Shown here: positions 1-11,700 of the stretch, in pieces
Layout: every line of letters starts with the position of its first letter
How positions within the stretch are numbered: the stretch's first letter is position 1
Source: Pigoraptor vietnamica
Lineage: Eukaryota > Opisthokonta > Filasterea
Direction of reading: 5' to 3'
Assembly (NCBI GenBank): GCA_943704525.1
Contig: CALSCQ010001124.1
Location: forward strand, 1 to 27,620
DNA length: 27,620 nucleotides
Made by a program: the position numbers and the translations under genes
The notes under the pieces: model-generated
What the model saw: only the letters and a program-made list of their open reading frames with translations
What the model was told of the DNA's origin: nothing
The model's database searches: none

Positions 1-217
1 GTGGGTGGGTGGGTGGGTGGGTAACGCACCTCGTTGTGTGTGCGGGATAGGTATGCTTATCCTAGATGTGTTGTGTGTGCGTCTGCGGGTGTGCAGTGCG
101 GCAAAGGAGAGACGGGCGTGCGTTTCATTACAAGTACGAACTCAAGGTGCGTTCATTCGTTCGTGCGATTATTTTTCCACATAAGATGTATAGTGAACGA
201 ATGCCGCAAAGCCTCTT

Positions 218-301
<84 letters not shown>

Positions 302-398
302 TGTGTGTGTGTGTGTGCGTGCGTGCGCGCGCGCGCGGTGTCTCCCTTGCACTGGCTTTTGTGCCTCTGATATCCATCCTGCGTGGGATCGTTCACAG
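1..398. other. 5' flank or first intron of the WD40 gene, simple-sequence rich
   Basis: No gene is recognised here. The stretch opens with five to six GTGG units (1-21), then unique sequence, then about 18 TTG units (218-271) running into (TG)n and CG-alternating sequence to about 338. It ends at 398 with a credible 3' splice site (TTCACAG) before the first WD40 exon. The start codon and first exon of the WD40 gene are either hidden in 22-215 or upstream of the window; I could not choose between these. Confidence 0.6.
218..338. repeat. (TTG)18 followed by (TG)n microsatellite
   Basis: About 18 perfect TTG units (218-271) run directly into a TG tract with a few A and C interruptions, ending in CG-alternating sequence. 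Apparent poly-Val, poly-Cys or poly-Gln translations are artefacts of this repeat. It lies upstream of the first recognised WD40 exon. Confidence 0.95.
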
Positions 399-1015
399 GG
401 ACACAGTGGCGCCGTGTATGCAGTTCAGTACTCCCCATGCGGTCGCATCCTTGCGTCGGGTTCGTTCGACAAGACGGTCCGCCTGTGGGACACCCTCATG
501 CAGCGCGAGGTGCGTGCGTTGCACTGTGTTGTGTTGTGTTGTGTGAGTCTATGGGGTGTGCGCCTGGGAGGTGAGTGCGCCCATCGTGTGCTTACAAACA
601 CGCCTTACCCCCCCCCCCCCCCCCCCCCCCCCCAGCTCTCGTGTCTCGACATGCACAAGCTCAACGTTTCCGACGTCTCGTGGTCAGCGGAGAGCTCGCT
701 TCTTCTGTCGGGCTCCTATGACCAGACCGTGAAGCTGTGGGACGTGGAGAGTGGCAAGATGACCGCAAGCTTCGATGCGCTCGGATTTGTGCAGGCCGTG
801 TCGTTCAATCCCGCGGGTGGGTGGCGCGTGGGTGGCGCGTGGGTGGCAGCGACGGATGTGTATCTGTACGTGTGTGTGGAATGTGTATATGTTTTTGTAG
901 TTCAGTGTGCGGGTCTGTGCATGCGTGTTTGTGCGCAGATGTCTGTTGTGTGTTTTTGTGTGTGTGTGTGTGTGGGTGTGCGTACGTGTGTGTGCGTGTG
1001 TGTGTGCGCGCGTGC

Positions 1016-1053
<38 letters not shown>

Positions 1054-2965
1054 ACGTGTGCGTGTGTGTGTGTGTGTGCGCGCGCGTGCATGTGTGTGTT
1101 CTGTGTGTGTGTTTGAATCTGACTCCGGTGCATTCACCCCAGACAACAACTCGTTTGTGGCCGGCACCACGCGCAAGCACATCCACGCCTTCGACCGCCG
1201 CGCCGACAAGCCCGTCAAGTCGCTCGAGAACGACGCAATGGTCAACGCACTGTGGGTGTTTCTGTGGTGGTCTTACTACATGCAGATGGTGCGTGTTGTG
1301 TATGTGCGCGTGTGTGTGTGCGTGGGTGTGCGCGTGGGTGTGTACGTATGCAGCGTCTGTGTGTGCGTGTGCGTGTGTGTGTGCGTGTATGCGTGCGTGT
1401 GAGCGAGTGTGTGTGTGTGAGTGCGTGTGCGTGCGCGTGTGCGTTTGTATGTATGTAGCCTCTGTGTGTGCGTGCGCGTGTGCGTTTGTATGTATGTAGC
1501 CTCTGTGTGTGCGTGCGCGTGCGTGGCAAGTGCGGCATCTCACAATGTTGTCATTCTTCCTTCAGTTATGTCTACCGCGATGGCTCGCTGGTTCTCACGG
1601 GCGATTCGCTCGGTGCGCTCAAGACATGGGACTTGCGGACAGGTGCGAGTTCACGAGAAGAGTGCTCCTCCCCCCCCCCCCAACCAACCCCGTCCCCGGA
1701 AACACACACATACACCACCTTTCCTCCCCTCGAAATAGGTTTAGTTCGGGCTTCTATTCATTTTTGTTGCCTCGCAAATTCCCCTACTATCTGCTTTGTT
1801 ACTCGCACTTGCGAGTGCGCTTGAGTCTCCCGTGTGCTTTGTTACTCGCACTTGCGAGCGAACTCGAGTTCTCTGTGTGTGCCTTGTTACTCAAGCGAGT
1901 GGGCGCAGGCGCCTGCATCGACACTGTCCTGAACGAAGAGACGCGCAAGCCCATTTCGCACATTCACGTACCGTCGAGGGGACTCGGTGAGTCTCCCTAT
2001 TCTGTATGCGTGCGCGTGAGGGGACTCGGTGAGCCTCCCTATTCTGTATGCTGGGGACTCGGTGAGCCTCCCTATTCTGTATGCGTGCACGTGAGGGGAC
2101 TCGGTGAGCCTCCCTATTCTGTATGCGTGCACGTGAGGGGACTCGGTGAGCCTCCCTATTCTGTATGCGCGCATGTGAGCGTACATGTATCTGCCTGTGC
2201 TTCTTGCGTGAACAAATAATCGAGTGTCGCCAAGCGCCAAGTCGCTTTACGCTTACTTACACGTCATACACTCAGACGACGAGGAGCGATATCTCGGCGT
2301 CAATAGCTACGACAATGGTGAGATGAGAATACCGCTGCGTATTTCTCGCCTATGTGCGTCGGCGGAGTGCATGTTTTTGCACATTCAAATCCAAGGCGAC
2401 ATGGGCGCGCGTGCCTTCTGTTCGCGCTTGACGTGGGACCCTGGTGGTACGCGTGTCTTTATCCTCACGTCCACCCTTAATTCACATGGTCACATGAGCG
2501 CGTCTGCGTGCATGACTTTTACGTTAACGAGCGCGTTTGGGTGCGTGCGCATCTCCATCCTGACACTCTCAAATTGCCAGTGTTGCGCGTGTACGACCGC
2601 GGTTCGATGCCGCCCAAGACGCCGCTGCGGCTGTTGCACGCGGTGAAGGGGCACAAGAACAAGAACTACCCCATACGGAGCTCGTTCTTCCACGGGTCGC
2701 AGCGTAGGTGTTGCGCGGCCAAGTGGCGCGGAGCCTTGTCTTTATTGAGTGCTCGCTCCGCTGCTCTTTGCTGACACCATGTGCGCATTTGCGTCGTAGA
2801 CATATCTCGCACAGTGCGCACGACGGGCTCCGACGAGGGCATTGGCGCGCAAAAGGGAAAGCCATTCAAGACGGACGCGTCCGAAGAGTGGGTTTGGCAC
2901 ACACGCACGCACACGTGCACTCACACACACACACACACGCACGCACGCACGCACGCATGCACACT

Positions 2966-3000
<35 letters not shown>

Positions 3001-3324
3001 TCACACTCACACACACTCACACACACGTGCGTGTGCGTGCCCTAACACGCCCACATGCCTTGCAGTGGGTCTGAGCGCAGCGTGCACGAAACGGTCCTTC
3101 TTGCGACAGGCAGCGCGGACTGCTTCGCATATGTCTACGACGTCGGTGGCGCGGATGGCTCCGGCGAGCTCGTGCAACGGCTGGAGGGCCACACCGACCG
3201 CGTGTACGGCGCAAGCTTTCACCCGTCGGATCCCATACTGGCCACGTGCTCTGGGGACTCGACAATCCGCATATGGACGGCCAAGACGAAGCGCATTCAG
3301 CCGGGCGCGTTTGAGATGCCGTGA
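399..3324 (+). CDS. WD40-repeat (seven-bladed beta-propeller) protein, 5' partial
   Basis: Nine exons join in frame: 399-509, 636-816, 1143-1251, 1566-1642, 1909-1986, 2276-2317, 2581-2703, 2800-2887, 3066-3324 (TGA), giving 355 visible residues. Seven WD40 blades can be read: [12 protein letters not shown]...[13 protein letters not shown]...VKLWD; a blade ending HIHAFDRR; one ending [10 protein letters not shown]; one ending [13 protein letters not shown]; one with [14 protein letters not shown] and ending YAYVYDVG; and the last, [15 protein letters not shown]...IRIW. The set of blades looks complete, so only a short N-terminal exon is missing. WD40 propellers are protein-interaction scaffolds; nothing here fixes the partner, and I do not assign a known orthologue. 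Between the two strands of blade 6 lies an insertion of about 35 polar residues. The introns hold GT/CA microsatellites and poly-C; one has its 5' splice site tandemly copied (1979-2180). Family confidence is high; exon 4-6 borders are less certain because of the repeated donors. Confidence 0.85.
608..633 (+). repeat. Poly-C run (26) serving as polypyrimidine tract
   Basis: A pure run of 26 C sits directly against the AG (634-635) that ends the WD40 intron 510-635, so it is effectively that intron's polypyrimidine tract. Confidence 0.9.
945..1125. repeat. (GT)n/(GC)n microsatellite in a WD40 intron
   Basis: Interrupted GT dinucleotide repeats with CGCG and CGTACG steps fill most of the intron 817-1142. 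Alternating purine-pyrimidine sequence of this kind can form Z-DNA. Confidence 0.9.
1296..1530. repeat. (GT)n with a tandem unit of about 41 bp in a WD40 intron
   Basis: GT-rich sequence fills the intron 1252-1565. Within it a 41-bp unit containing GTTTGTATGTATGTAGCC occurs twice, starting near 1441 and 1482. Confidence 0.85.
1793..1859. repeat. Direct repeat with short palindrome in a WD40 intron
   Basis: GCTTTGTTACTCGCACTTGC followed by GAG occurs at 1793-1815 and again at 1837-1859. Each copy holds complementary CTCGCA/TGCGAG arms around two bases, so each could fold as a tiny hairpin. Confidence 0.8.
1979..2180 (+). repeat. Five tandem copies of a unit carrying a 5' splice site
   Basis: Units start at 1979, 2021, 2054, 2096 and 2138 (spacing 42, 33, 42, 42). 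Each begins GGGACTCGGTGAG, which is the end of the WD40 exon plus the donor of its intron. The reading frame of the exon stays open through all copies until a stop near 2217, and every spacing is a multiple of three. Confidence 0.92.
2903..3035. repeat. (CA)n microsatellite in a WD40 intron
   Basis: Interrupted CA/CG repeats (ACAC, ACGC) fill the intron 2888-3065. The sense strand here reads CA, opposite to the GT-rich introns earlier in the same gene. Confidence 0.9.
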
Positions 3325-3371
3325 GAATGAATGCAGGGACGTCAAGGAAGAGCTTCGGGCGCGGACATTTG

Positions 3372-3428
<57 letters not shown>

Positions 3429-3685
3429 TGAGTGAGTAGAGGACCTCTCTCAAGTCAGTCTAGCCATGATGAGAGTCGCGTTGCTAGCGCGAGGCTTCCG
3501 AGCAGACTGACGGTTTGGCAACGCATAATTCATTTGGGAGACAAGACAGAAAAGGGAAAACGGCGGCGAATGCGACTAAAATGGCATGCAAATCATAAAA
3601 GCAGAAAAAACGCAAAAGACATTGGCGACGCGAAATGCAAACGCGCACGCGCACGCAAACACACACGTGATTACAGTATAGGAGT
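3325..3685. other. Convergent 3' intergenic region
   Basis: This lies between the stops of the WD40 gene (+) and the giant gene (-). It contains a long pure (GT)n at 3373-3427 and a moderately AT-richer stretch at 3520-3680 that presumably holds both 3' UTRs. I see no canonical AATAAA on either strand and no gene. Confidence 0.6.
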
Positions 3686-4752
3686 TCAAGGACGGCCCAC
3701 AGGTTCCACGACAAGCGGGCGCGTGGCATCGTCCGAGGTCTGCTGTCCCTTCTTGCGCGCCTTCTTCGCTCGCTTTCCGCCGCTCCCGACACGCGAGAGC
3801 TGTATCTCCATCGCCGCGCGCGCAAACTCGTGGCTGCCGACGCCGGGCTTGAGGCCGTGCAGTCCGTTGCGTCCCGTGCGCAGGAGCAGCTGCCCTCGAC
3901 CCACGTGGGGGAGGCTGGACGCCGATCCCGACGAGTGCAACGACTGGACGGCGTGCACGCCCACCGAAGGGCCAGAGCTGGCCGACGCGTCTTCGGGTGC
4001 TGTCGGTTCGTGCGGGCGCTCGGGGCCCTTATCGGCCGCCTCGAGGCAGTCCGGACACGCCGAGGGGCACTTTTCGGCGAGCGAGAGGAAGAAGCGGTGG
4101 CGAGCAAATGTGTCGAAGCCGGCGCTGTCGAGGACGCACGCACGGCCGCACCACGTGATCACGCCTGCGAGAGCGAAGACAAGAGGGGGTCGTTAGGACG
4201 AAGCCCACAAACACAGTAGATGGACTGTCTGTCCACGCGGGTGTGTGTGCGACATAGGGTTAGGGGGTTAGGGTTAAAGTGAGCGCGCTTGTGTGATTGC
4301 ATCTGTGCGCATGCAAGGTGCATGCACTGCGACTGATCTTGAACACGGAGATTCGCACCTTGGGCGTTGGTGAAAAAGAGGAGCGGGACGCCCCGCAGCC
4401 TATAGAGCTCAAGGACCTCGCTCCTTCCCGCGTACCACGCCTGCGTCACGCCGTCCCTCTTGGGCCACTCCCGCGTGACGTCACCAGAGACGGTACCAAG
4501 GTCCGTCTCGTCGATGCACACCATCGTCACGGAAATGCGGCCCGACAGCGCCGAGTCACGTGATGCGGACGCGACGAAGTCGTGCACGAACTGCGCGATG
4601 CGTCGTGAGCTATGGCACCTGCGCGTCGGGAAAGAAAATGGTCAGAAGACATGCAACCGTCGGAAACTACAGAGGCGTCGTCGTCGTCACCCTGAAACCA
4701 AGACAACTTGTCCAATGTGCGTGTGTGTGTGCGTGTGTGTGTGCGTGTGTGT

Positions 4753-4823
<71 letters not shown>

Positions 4824-5713
4824 GGGTTCGGCAGAGGGACTGTTCTATTTGCGCTGCAAGGAGGGATGCACAATCAAAAAGAAAAAAACCCACCACGTGG
4901 TCCAGAACACAAGAAGCCCGGCCTTCCCCTCCACCGTCGACAGCAGGCGAATGCGGGCGCCCGTGGCTACATCCACGACGCGCACATCCGGCGCCTTATT
5001 GTTGTTCATCGCGACGAGGCTGCGGAACTGGCGGTAGTCGTCCTCCATCTCCTCAAGCGTCTTCTTCGGCGGAAGGTCAAACAGCGCCGACTTCGGCCCC
5101 TGCGCCGCGTCCACGCGCGGTCGCATGAGATAGAGGCGATCGCTCGCCTTGAGGCCTTGCCCCATGAGTCGAGAGCCGGGGGTCGGGTGCACGATTGGAG
5201 GGAAGGTGTGCCGAGTGGGCGCAAGGACTGCGTGGCCGTTTGCAACGCCTGCGTGCGAGACACCGGTGCGGATGGAAGCGACGACGGTCGAGTAGTACGG
5301 CGTGGCGCCGAAGACGGGTTCGCCCTCCGGCACGGGGCGCTCGGCGAGTTCGTGCCTCTGCGTGGGGAAGGCAAATCAATTAGAATGCTTGCATACAAAC
5401 AGACTGTGAAGGTGTGCGTGTGGGCTCTTGTACGATGCGTGTGTAGGGCCATGCCACGCGTGGACGTGAAAGCAAGAGAATAATCGCACACAATCGCCGC
5501 GCGAACTCACAAAGCTCTGCCAGTACGAGCAGCACCCGCTGGTGGGCCACCCGGCGTCGCGGCGATGCACGTGACCGAGACAGAAGAAGTTGTACGGGGC
5601 AAAGTCTGCGCCGAAGGCTCCATCAGAGTCTTTGTAGGCCGCGTCATACACATGTCAACCACAGGAAACGCCGCAACAAAATAGTCTTCTCCGTAGGGTG
5701 TGTGAGCAAGTGT

Positions 5714-5751
<38 letters not shown>

Positions 5752-8700
5752 CCCCGGGACACAGACACCATCTGGAAAGAAAACAAATGCCACCCACCGG
5801 TCGTCTCGACTTCCACCGCGTTCGACATCTCGCCAAGGCCCACGGGGTGCCTCGTCGTCGCCGCAATCGATATAATATAGCGGGGGCGGTCCACGCACAG
5901 GCTAATCGTCACCTTGTCCGACGACGCCGGCAGTTCGCGCCCGAAGGCCACCCCGTCCAGAAATACCTGGTACCCGGACACGACCGCGTCCCCGTCGTCG
6001 ACAGCGCGGCGCCAGCGCAGGCCAACGGTCGCGTAGCCCGTGTGCTTCTCCTCAAACTCAACGAGCGCGCGGTTCAGTCGAGACTCCATGTCGATCAAAC
6101 GCGGATATCCCTCGCGCCGCTGTAGGTCCTCGACGAACAATCGCCGCGAGCTTCCCTTGTGCCGCCCGGGGTTCATGGCCTGGACGTCCAGACGGAACAG
6201 CCTTTGCATCAGTCGCTCCCTCTCCGAAAGCATCGTGCATATCTCGCGCTCGGCACGCTCTCGCGCCGCCGTGCTCGCGGGATCGACGACCAGCTCCGGC
6301 GCAGTGGGACGCGTCGGCGGACGTCCGCGGACACAGTTCGAACCGTACCGCGTGCCGTCCGTCGCCACGGCAAAGGCGCGAATGGCGTACTCGTATCCCT
6401 CAATCAAGTAGTGGAACTCGTGCGCTCCATCGCCCGGCCGCGCGTGCGCCGTCTGCGCCAAGTCCGTGCCGCCGTCGTCGTCCTGGTCGAGGCGCACGCA
6501 CGTGATCTCGTAACCGGACACGACGCGTCCCTCGGGCAGAATGGGCTCAAAGTATTCGACGCGAATCGAAGACGTCTGCGTGGACGACACGCGCCGGACG
6601 TGCGGCGCGGGACCGCGCGGGCACGCGACCTCGAGTGGGTCCGAGGGAAGGCCATCGCCGACGGGATGGCCGTTCGTGAGGGCGGCGACGGTGAACGTGT
6701 AGCTCCGCCCGGGGCGGCAGTTGGCCCAGTCGTACGTCGTCACTTCGGGCGTCTGGGACGTGTGCACGACCTCGTCGTCCACGCACACAGTATATCCCGA
6801 GACAAAGGCGCGCCCGAATTCGGCCGGTCGATTCCACTGCAGGGTAATCTTGTCCGGACCCGCATACGGCGCAGACAGCACTGGACACGCGGGCCTGGCG
6901 GCAGTCTGAACCACGAGCTGCCGCGATCGCAGCACCTCGCCCTTCCCGCCCGCGGGGTACGCAGACACGACTACAAAGTGAGACCGTCCGGGCGTGCAGC
7001 GGGCAATTTGGAACGAGCGGTGCTTGCCGTTGACCGTCGCCGTCTTCACCGCCGGCGCAACCGTCGAGCTCCATTCGACCTCGTAATGGTCCAAGACCCA
7101 GCCGGGCGGCGCATGCGGGCGCGCCCACGTGATCGCCAGCGTCTCCCCGTCGCACCACGCCTCGCGAATCTCGAGCGACGGCTCGGTTCCGGGTGTCGTG
7201 AGCCGGAGAGGCGCGGAGAGGGGTCCCTGTCCCTTCTGTGGCATGCCCTCGCAGCGCACCTCCACGCACACGGCGTAGTCCGTGAGGGGATCGGCCGCAA
7301 AGTCGGCCTCGCGAGTGCGCGCGGGAACGCCGTCAACAACGAGGCGTCCGTTCACGTGCACACGGAACCCGCTCACTGCGGGCCCCCCAAACTCGACGGG
7401 ATCCGTCCACGCGATACCAATGCGTTCGCCCGTGGCAAAGCGGTACGACACTTCGACGGGATCGGGAAGGGACGGCGCGCGCATGCGTGCGGGCGCAGAG
7501 TCAATCTTCCCGTCTCGGTCCAGGACGGCCCACACAGTGACAACGTAAAACGCGCGCGGAACGAGCCCGTTGAACGTGTGCTCGTGGAGGTCGGCGGGCA
7601 CCTCCGCCTCTCCCGACAAACCCGTGGCCATGTCTGCGGACGACGCGCGCGGCGACCGTCCTGACGACCGCAAACGCGCGTTGACGTCGGGGCTTTCGGA
7701 GGGTGTCGGGCGGTTGCTGTCCGGGCCCTCCTCTCGCCGGCAGGTGACGTGGTACGCGCGCACGGGGGCGGTACCCAGCGGCGTAAGCGGCGTCCACGTA
7801 ACGGTCAGGGCGCCAATGCCCGCACCCTGCGCACGCACGGAGAGCACGTCCATAGGAAGTGTCTCGACGGAGAGGGGCTCCGAAACCGAAGAGTCCGCGA
7901 GGCCGTTCGACACCACCGCGGTGACGGTGAGAGAGTACGTGTTGCGCGCGCGAAGTCCCGTCACCACGCACGTGGTCTGCGCAGGCTTGATGTTGCCGCC
8001 AAACTGGTGGCCGTTCACTTCCACCCTGCAGTAGCTCACGCGCGCGTCGCCAAATTCCGCGGGCTTCGTCCACTCGATTGCCGCGGCGGTCGCAGAGACC
8101 CACAGCAGCGAGAGCTCGGGACGCCGAGGGGGCGCGGGCACTTGGAACGACACGCAAGGCGAGACGACCGTGAGTTCCGGAAGATCCTTTCCGTTCGTAT
8201 CGGAAAACATGGCCGTGACGCGCGCGTAAAAGTGGGCGCCCGGTTCCAGCCCCTTCAGAACGCACTGGCGCTCTGTTCCTTCGAGTCCCCTCTTCTCAAT
8301 CAACGGAGGCGCGTACTGCACGGCCGCTTCCTCGCCCTCAAACGCCGATAACTGTCCCGTCCACACGCACAGGTCATACTGACGCACAATGGCCGCGCCC
8401 ACCGGCTTGGCGGCGGTCCACGCCATGGTCGCCGTGCCGCTGCGCAAGTTGAGCGCCTGAATGTCCGGGCGTATGCTGCCGAGCGTCGTCCCCTTCACTT
8501 CCATCGACGGCTGGCCACGCGGGGCGCGGGAGACGGCATCGGGTACGGCAACGACGCGGAGGCGAACTTCCGTGCACGGGCGCAGGCCCTCAACAGTGTA
8601 CGTCGTCGTGGAAGCGGGGACTGTGGCCACCATGTCGCCATTGGCGAAGACCTCGAAGGAGTGGGCCGTGGCGCGGTCGCCCGAAGGGGGCGCCGGTGTC

Positions 8701-11700
8701 CAGGCGAAGACGACTGACGTGGGTGTGCACGACTCAACCATCACGCTGGGAGGGAGGGGCGCAAGGAGGGCCTCTGCGCGTTGTGAGGGCAAAAGTGAGG
8801 GGATTGTCACATGCACTGCGGACGCCAAGGAACTCTTTGGTGACCCAACCACGGATGACAGGATAGGAACAAGGGTGCAGGTGTATGCACGCACAGACGT
8901 GTGCCGCACTGTCGCACACGTGCGTGCACGACGATAGTGCGACGCCCATCAAAACAGGCAATTGCGAGGGCATGCGACAACTAATTGCGACTGAAAGCAG
9001 CGACAGCCACCAAAACAGGCATTGGGGAGGGCATGCGACAACTAATTGCGATTGATAAGCAACACTCACCGCACGATTCAAACGTCAGCGACACGGGCGG
9101 CACAAATGCGTCCCCCTTGTCCGTCAGCACCTTCACGTGGACGGCGTACTCGGCGCCAGGCTCAAGGCCCTCCAGGCGAATTTCCCGCGCATCCGCGGCA
9201 AGCGACTGCTTTCCCGCCGCGCCCTCGCCACCGTTTGCCGGTCCCCACGACACCGCGTATCCTTGCAGCGTCGCGCGACGGCCCAGCCTTGGGTGCGTAA
9301 TGGAGAAGCGGGCATCGTGGCGGCCCACGTGCGAAGGGGTCACCGACGCGCCGGTGGGCCCTGCCGCTTCAAACCCGCACGGGTTCGACACCGCCGGCGC
9401 GCGCTGGTAGTCGCTTAGCGCGGCAACCGTGACGGTGTGCGGGCCGACCGAAAGCGCATCCACGTCAATCACGTGAGCGCGATGGCCCGGCTTCACTTCG
9501 CGGCCGCTGTTGAGACCAACCAAGCCGGCGTCCCCGCCAGTTACTGGGGCGACGACCACGCCGTCCACGGACACTTGGTAGCCAGTAACGCGCGCGATTC
9601 CATAAGCAGTCACCTCGTTCCATGTCACCACGCAATAGCCGTCGCTGCCCACTGACGCCGTCGCGCGCGGGGGGTCCGGACCGTCCGGGCACACCGCGTC
9701 CACCTCGGCCGAGCGACGCGAGTCGCAAAACACCTCGTCGTCCTTCTGTGCGAGCGCCATAACCGCAAAGAGATAGCGCGAGCGGGGCACGAGGTTCTCC
9801 ACCATAACCACAGACGCGCCCCCATCGCCCTTCGCGGACGCCGTCCCGTTGACAAACACCTCAAAGCCGCCCACGCGCGGCGGCGCTCCGTCGGACGACG
9901 GCGGACTGTTTGCTCGCTCGAAGTGCACGGCAGCCGTAGTCCCCAAGGCCCACGTGACCCGCACTTGGCCCGGCGTGCCCAGGCGCACAGGGTCCGGCTT
10001 GGGCGGCGGCGGGGGTACGTCCGGGACCACGACAGCGGCTGGCTCCGGCTCTGGCTCCGGCACGGGTTCGGGTTCGGGCTCAGGCTCACGCACAGGCTCG
10101 GGCTCAGGCTCCACAGCAGGCGGTGGCGGCGGCGGCGGCGGCGGTGGGGACGGCGCACGTGGCGCGGGTTGGACCGGTTTCTCCACGACGACGGGGGGCG
10201 CTTCGGGCACAACAACGGGCGGTGGAGGGGACGGTGCACGTGGCGCTGGTGGGGGTGGGGCCGGTTCCTCCACGACAACAGGTGGGGCGGGTTCAGCAGG
10301 AGACGCTTCGGGGACCACGGCGGGCGGGGGCGATGGCGCACGCGGGTGTGTCGGCGGCAGCGGCGGCTCTTCCTTGACCGGTTCCGGTGTGGGCTCACGC
10401 GGAGGGGGAGGGGAAGGGGGCGCCACGACGGGCTCAGGCTCAGGCTCGGGCTCAGGCTCAGGCTCAGGCTCGGGCTCAGGCTCGGGCTCAGGCTCGGGCT
10501 GAGGCTCAGGCTCAACGGAGGGCTCAGGTTGCACCAAAGGGGCGGGCTCGGGTTCGGGCGCCTTCGGAGAGGGCGTGGGCTCCGGCTCCGGCTCGGGCTC
10601 GGGCGCTTTGGGCGGTTCCGGCTCTGGCTCAGGCTCAGGCTCAGGCTCCTTCGGTGGTTCAGGCTCAGGCTCTGGCGCGGCGACTGGATCCGGCTCCGGG
10701 TCGGGCTCGGGCTCGGGCTGCTTGGGAGGCTCTGGCTCAGGCATGGGGGGAGGGGCAACCACGGGCTCTGGTTCGGGCTCCGGGGCGGGAGGAAGGGGGT
10801 CCGGTAGTTCCGCGATGGCGCTTTCGATGGCCCACTCGCAGAGTTCCGAGCCAGCGAGAGCATCGACAACCTTGTCGCACGCACGCGAGACGATCGAGTC
10901 GATTTGCGCCTCCCTTTCCTCCTCGGCGTCGACCATCTCGGCAGCCGCAGCGTGGAGAGCGTCGTCCAGCATCTCGTCCACCACAGTCCCTTCGACGTCA
11001 CGCACTGCGGAAGCCACGAGTGAGTCTGTGCGCTCCTGCTCCTGTTCCCATAGGGACAGCGCCTCGTCGAGGATCGAAGCGAGCGCGACGTCCACCGCGC
11101 GCACCGAGGCCTCTTCGCACATGGCGTCCGTGAGGCGCTCCCTCTCCGCCTCGCTCTTCGCCGCCTCCTCCAGTGCAGCCATTCGCTCCAAGTGCGCATC
11201 GATGGCGTCGGCGATAAAGCCGTCGCACACAGCGTCAATCGCCGTGTCCACTGCGGCCGAAGCGAGCTCCTCCGTCTTCACCGCGACAACGTCAATTTCC
11301 GGCGGAACGTCGACGACGAGGGCTGCGGATGGCGTGCCGTGTCCATACACGGGAAGAAGCGCGTACTTGAGTTGAACGTGCACCTTCGTGCCAGGCTTGA
11401 GAGGCGCGAGCACCGCCGACGTGTCGTCGAGCGAGGTGTAACAATGCGGCGCGCCGTCGACCACCACTTCCACAGCAGACATCCACGCAGCGCGCGAAGA
11501 GTGCGACGGGAGGTCCGCCGGCCAGTCCCACTCGATCGTGGCGCGTGTTGGTGCCACCTCACGCAAGCGCGGCGTCGGCGCGGAGGGGACGGGCGACTCC
11601 AAGCGCGTGACGCGCAAGAGGCCGCTCGTGAAAGTCGAGGAGAACCCGCGCGTTTCGGCGAATGCAATGGCACGGATGGTGTGTGTGCCCTCCGTCAGGC

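Noticed and set aside
66-300. Poly-Val, poly-Cys or poly-Gln proteins
   Set aside because: These are translations of the (TTG)n and (TG)n microsatellites in non-coding sequence.
4255-4276. A chromosome end
   Set aside because: Only about three imperfect telomere-like units, with coding exons on both sides.
6159-7664. A 501-codon open frame on the + strand inside the giant gene
   Set aside because: It is antisense to the Fn3 exon. Long antisense frames are expected in GC-rich coding DNA; the translation is Arg-rich with no domain, while the minus strand shows clear Fn3 repeats.
9625-11238. A 537-codon Arg/Ser/Pro-rich frame on the - strand
   Set aside because: It is the alternative frame of the same strand across the Glu-Pro tract; the correct frame continues into recognisable Fn3 domains on one side and the chitobiase-type domain on the other.
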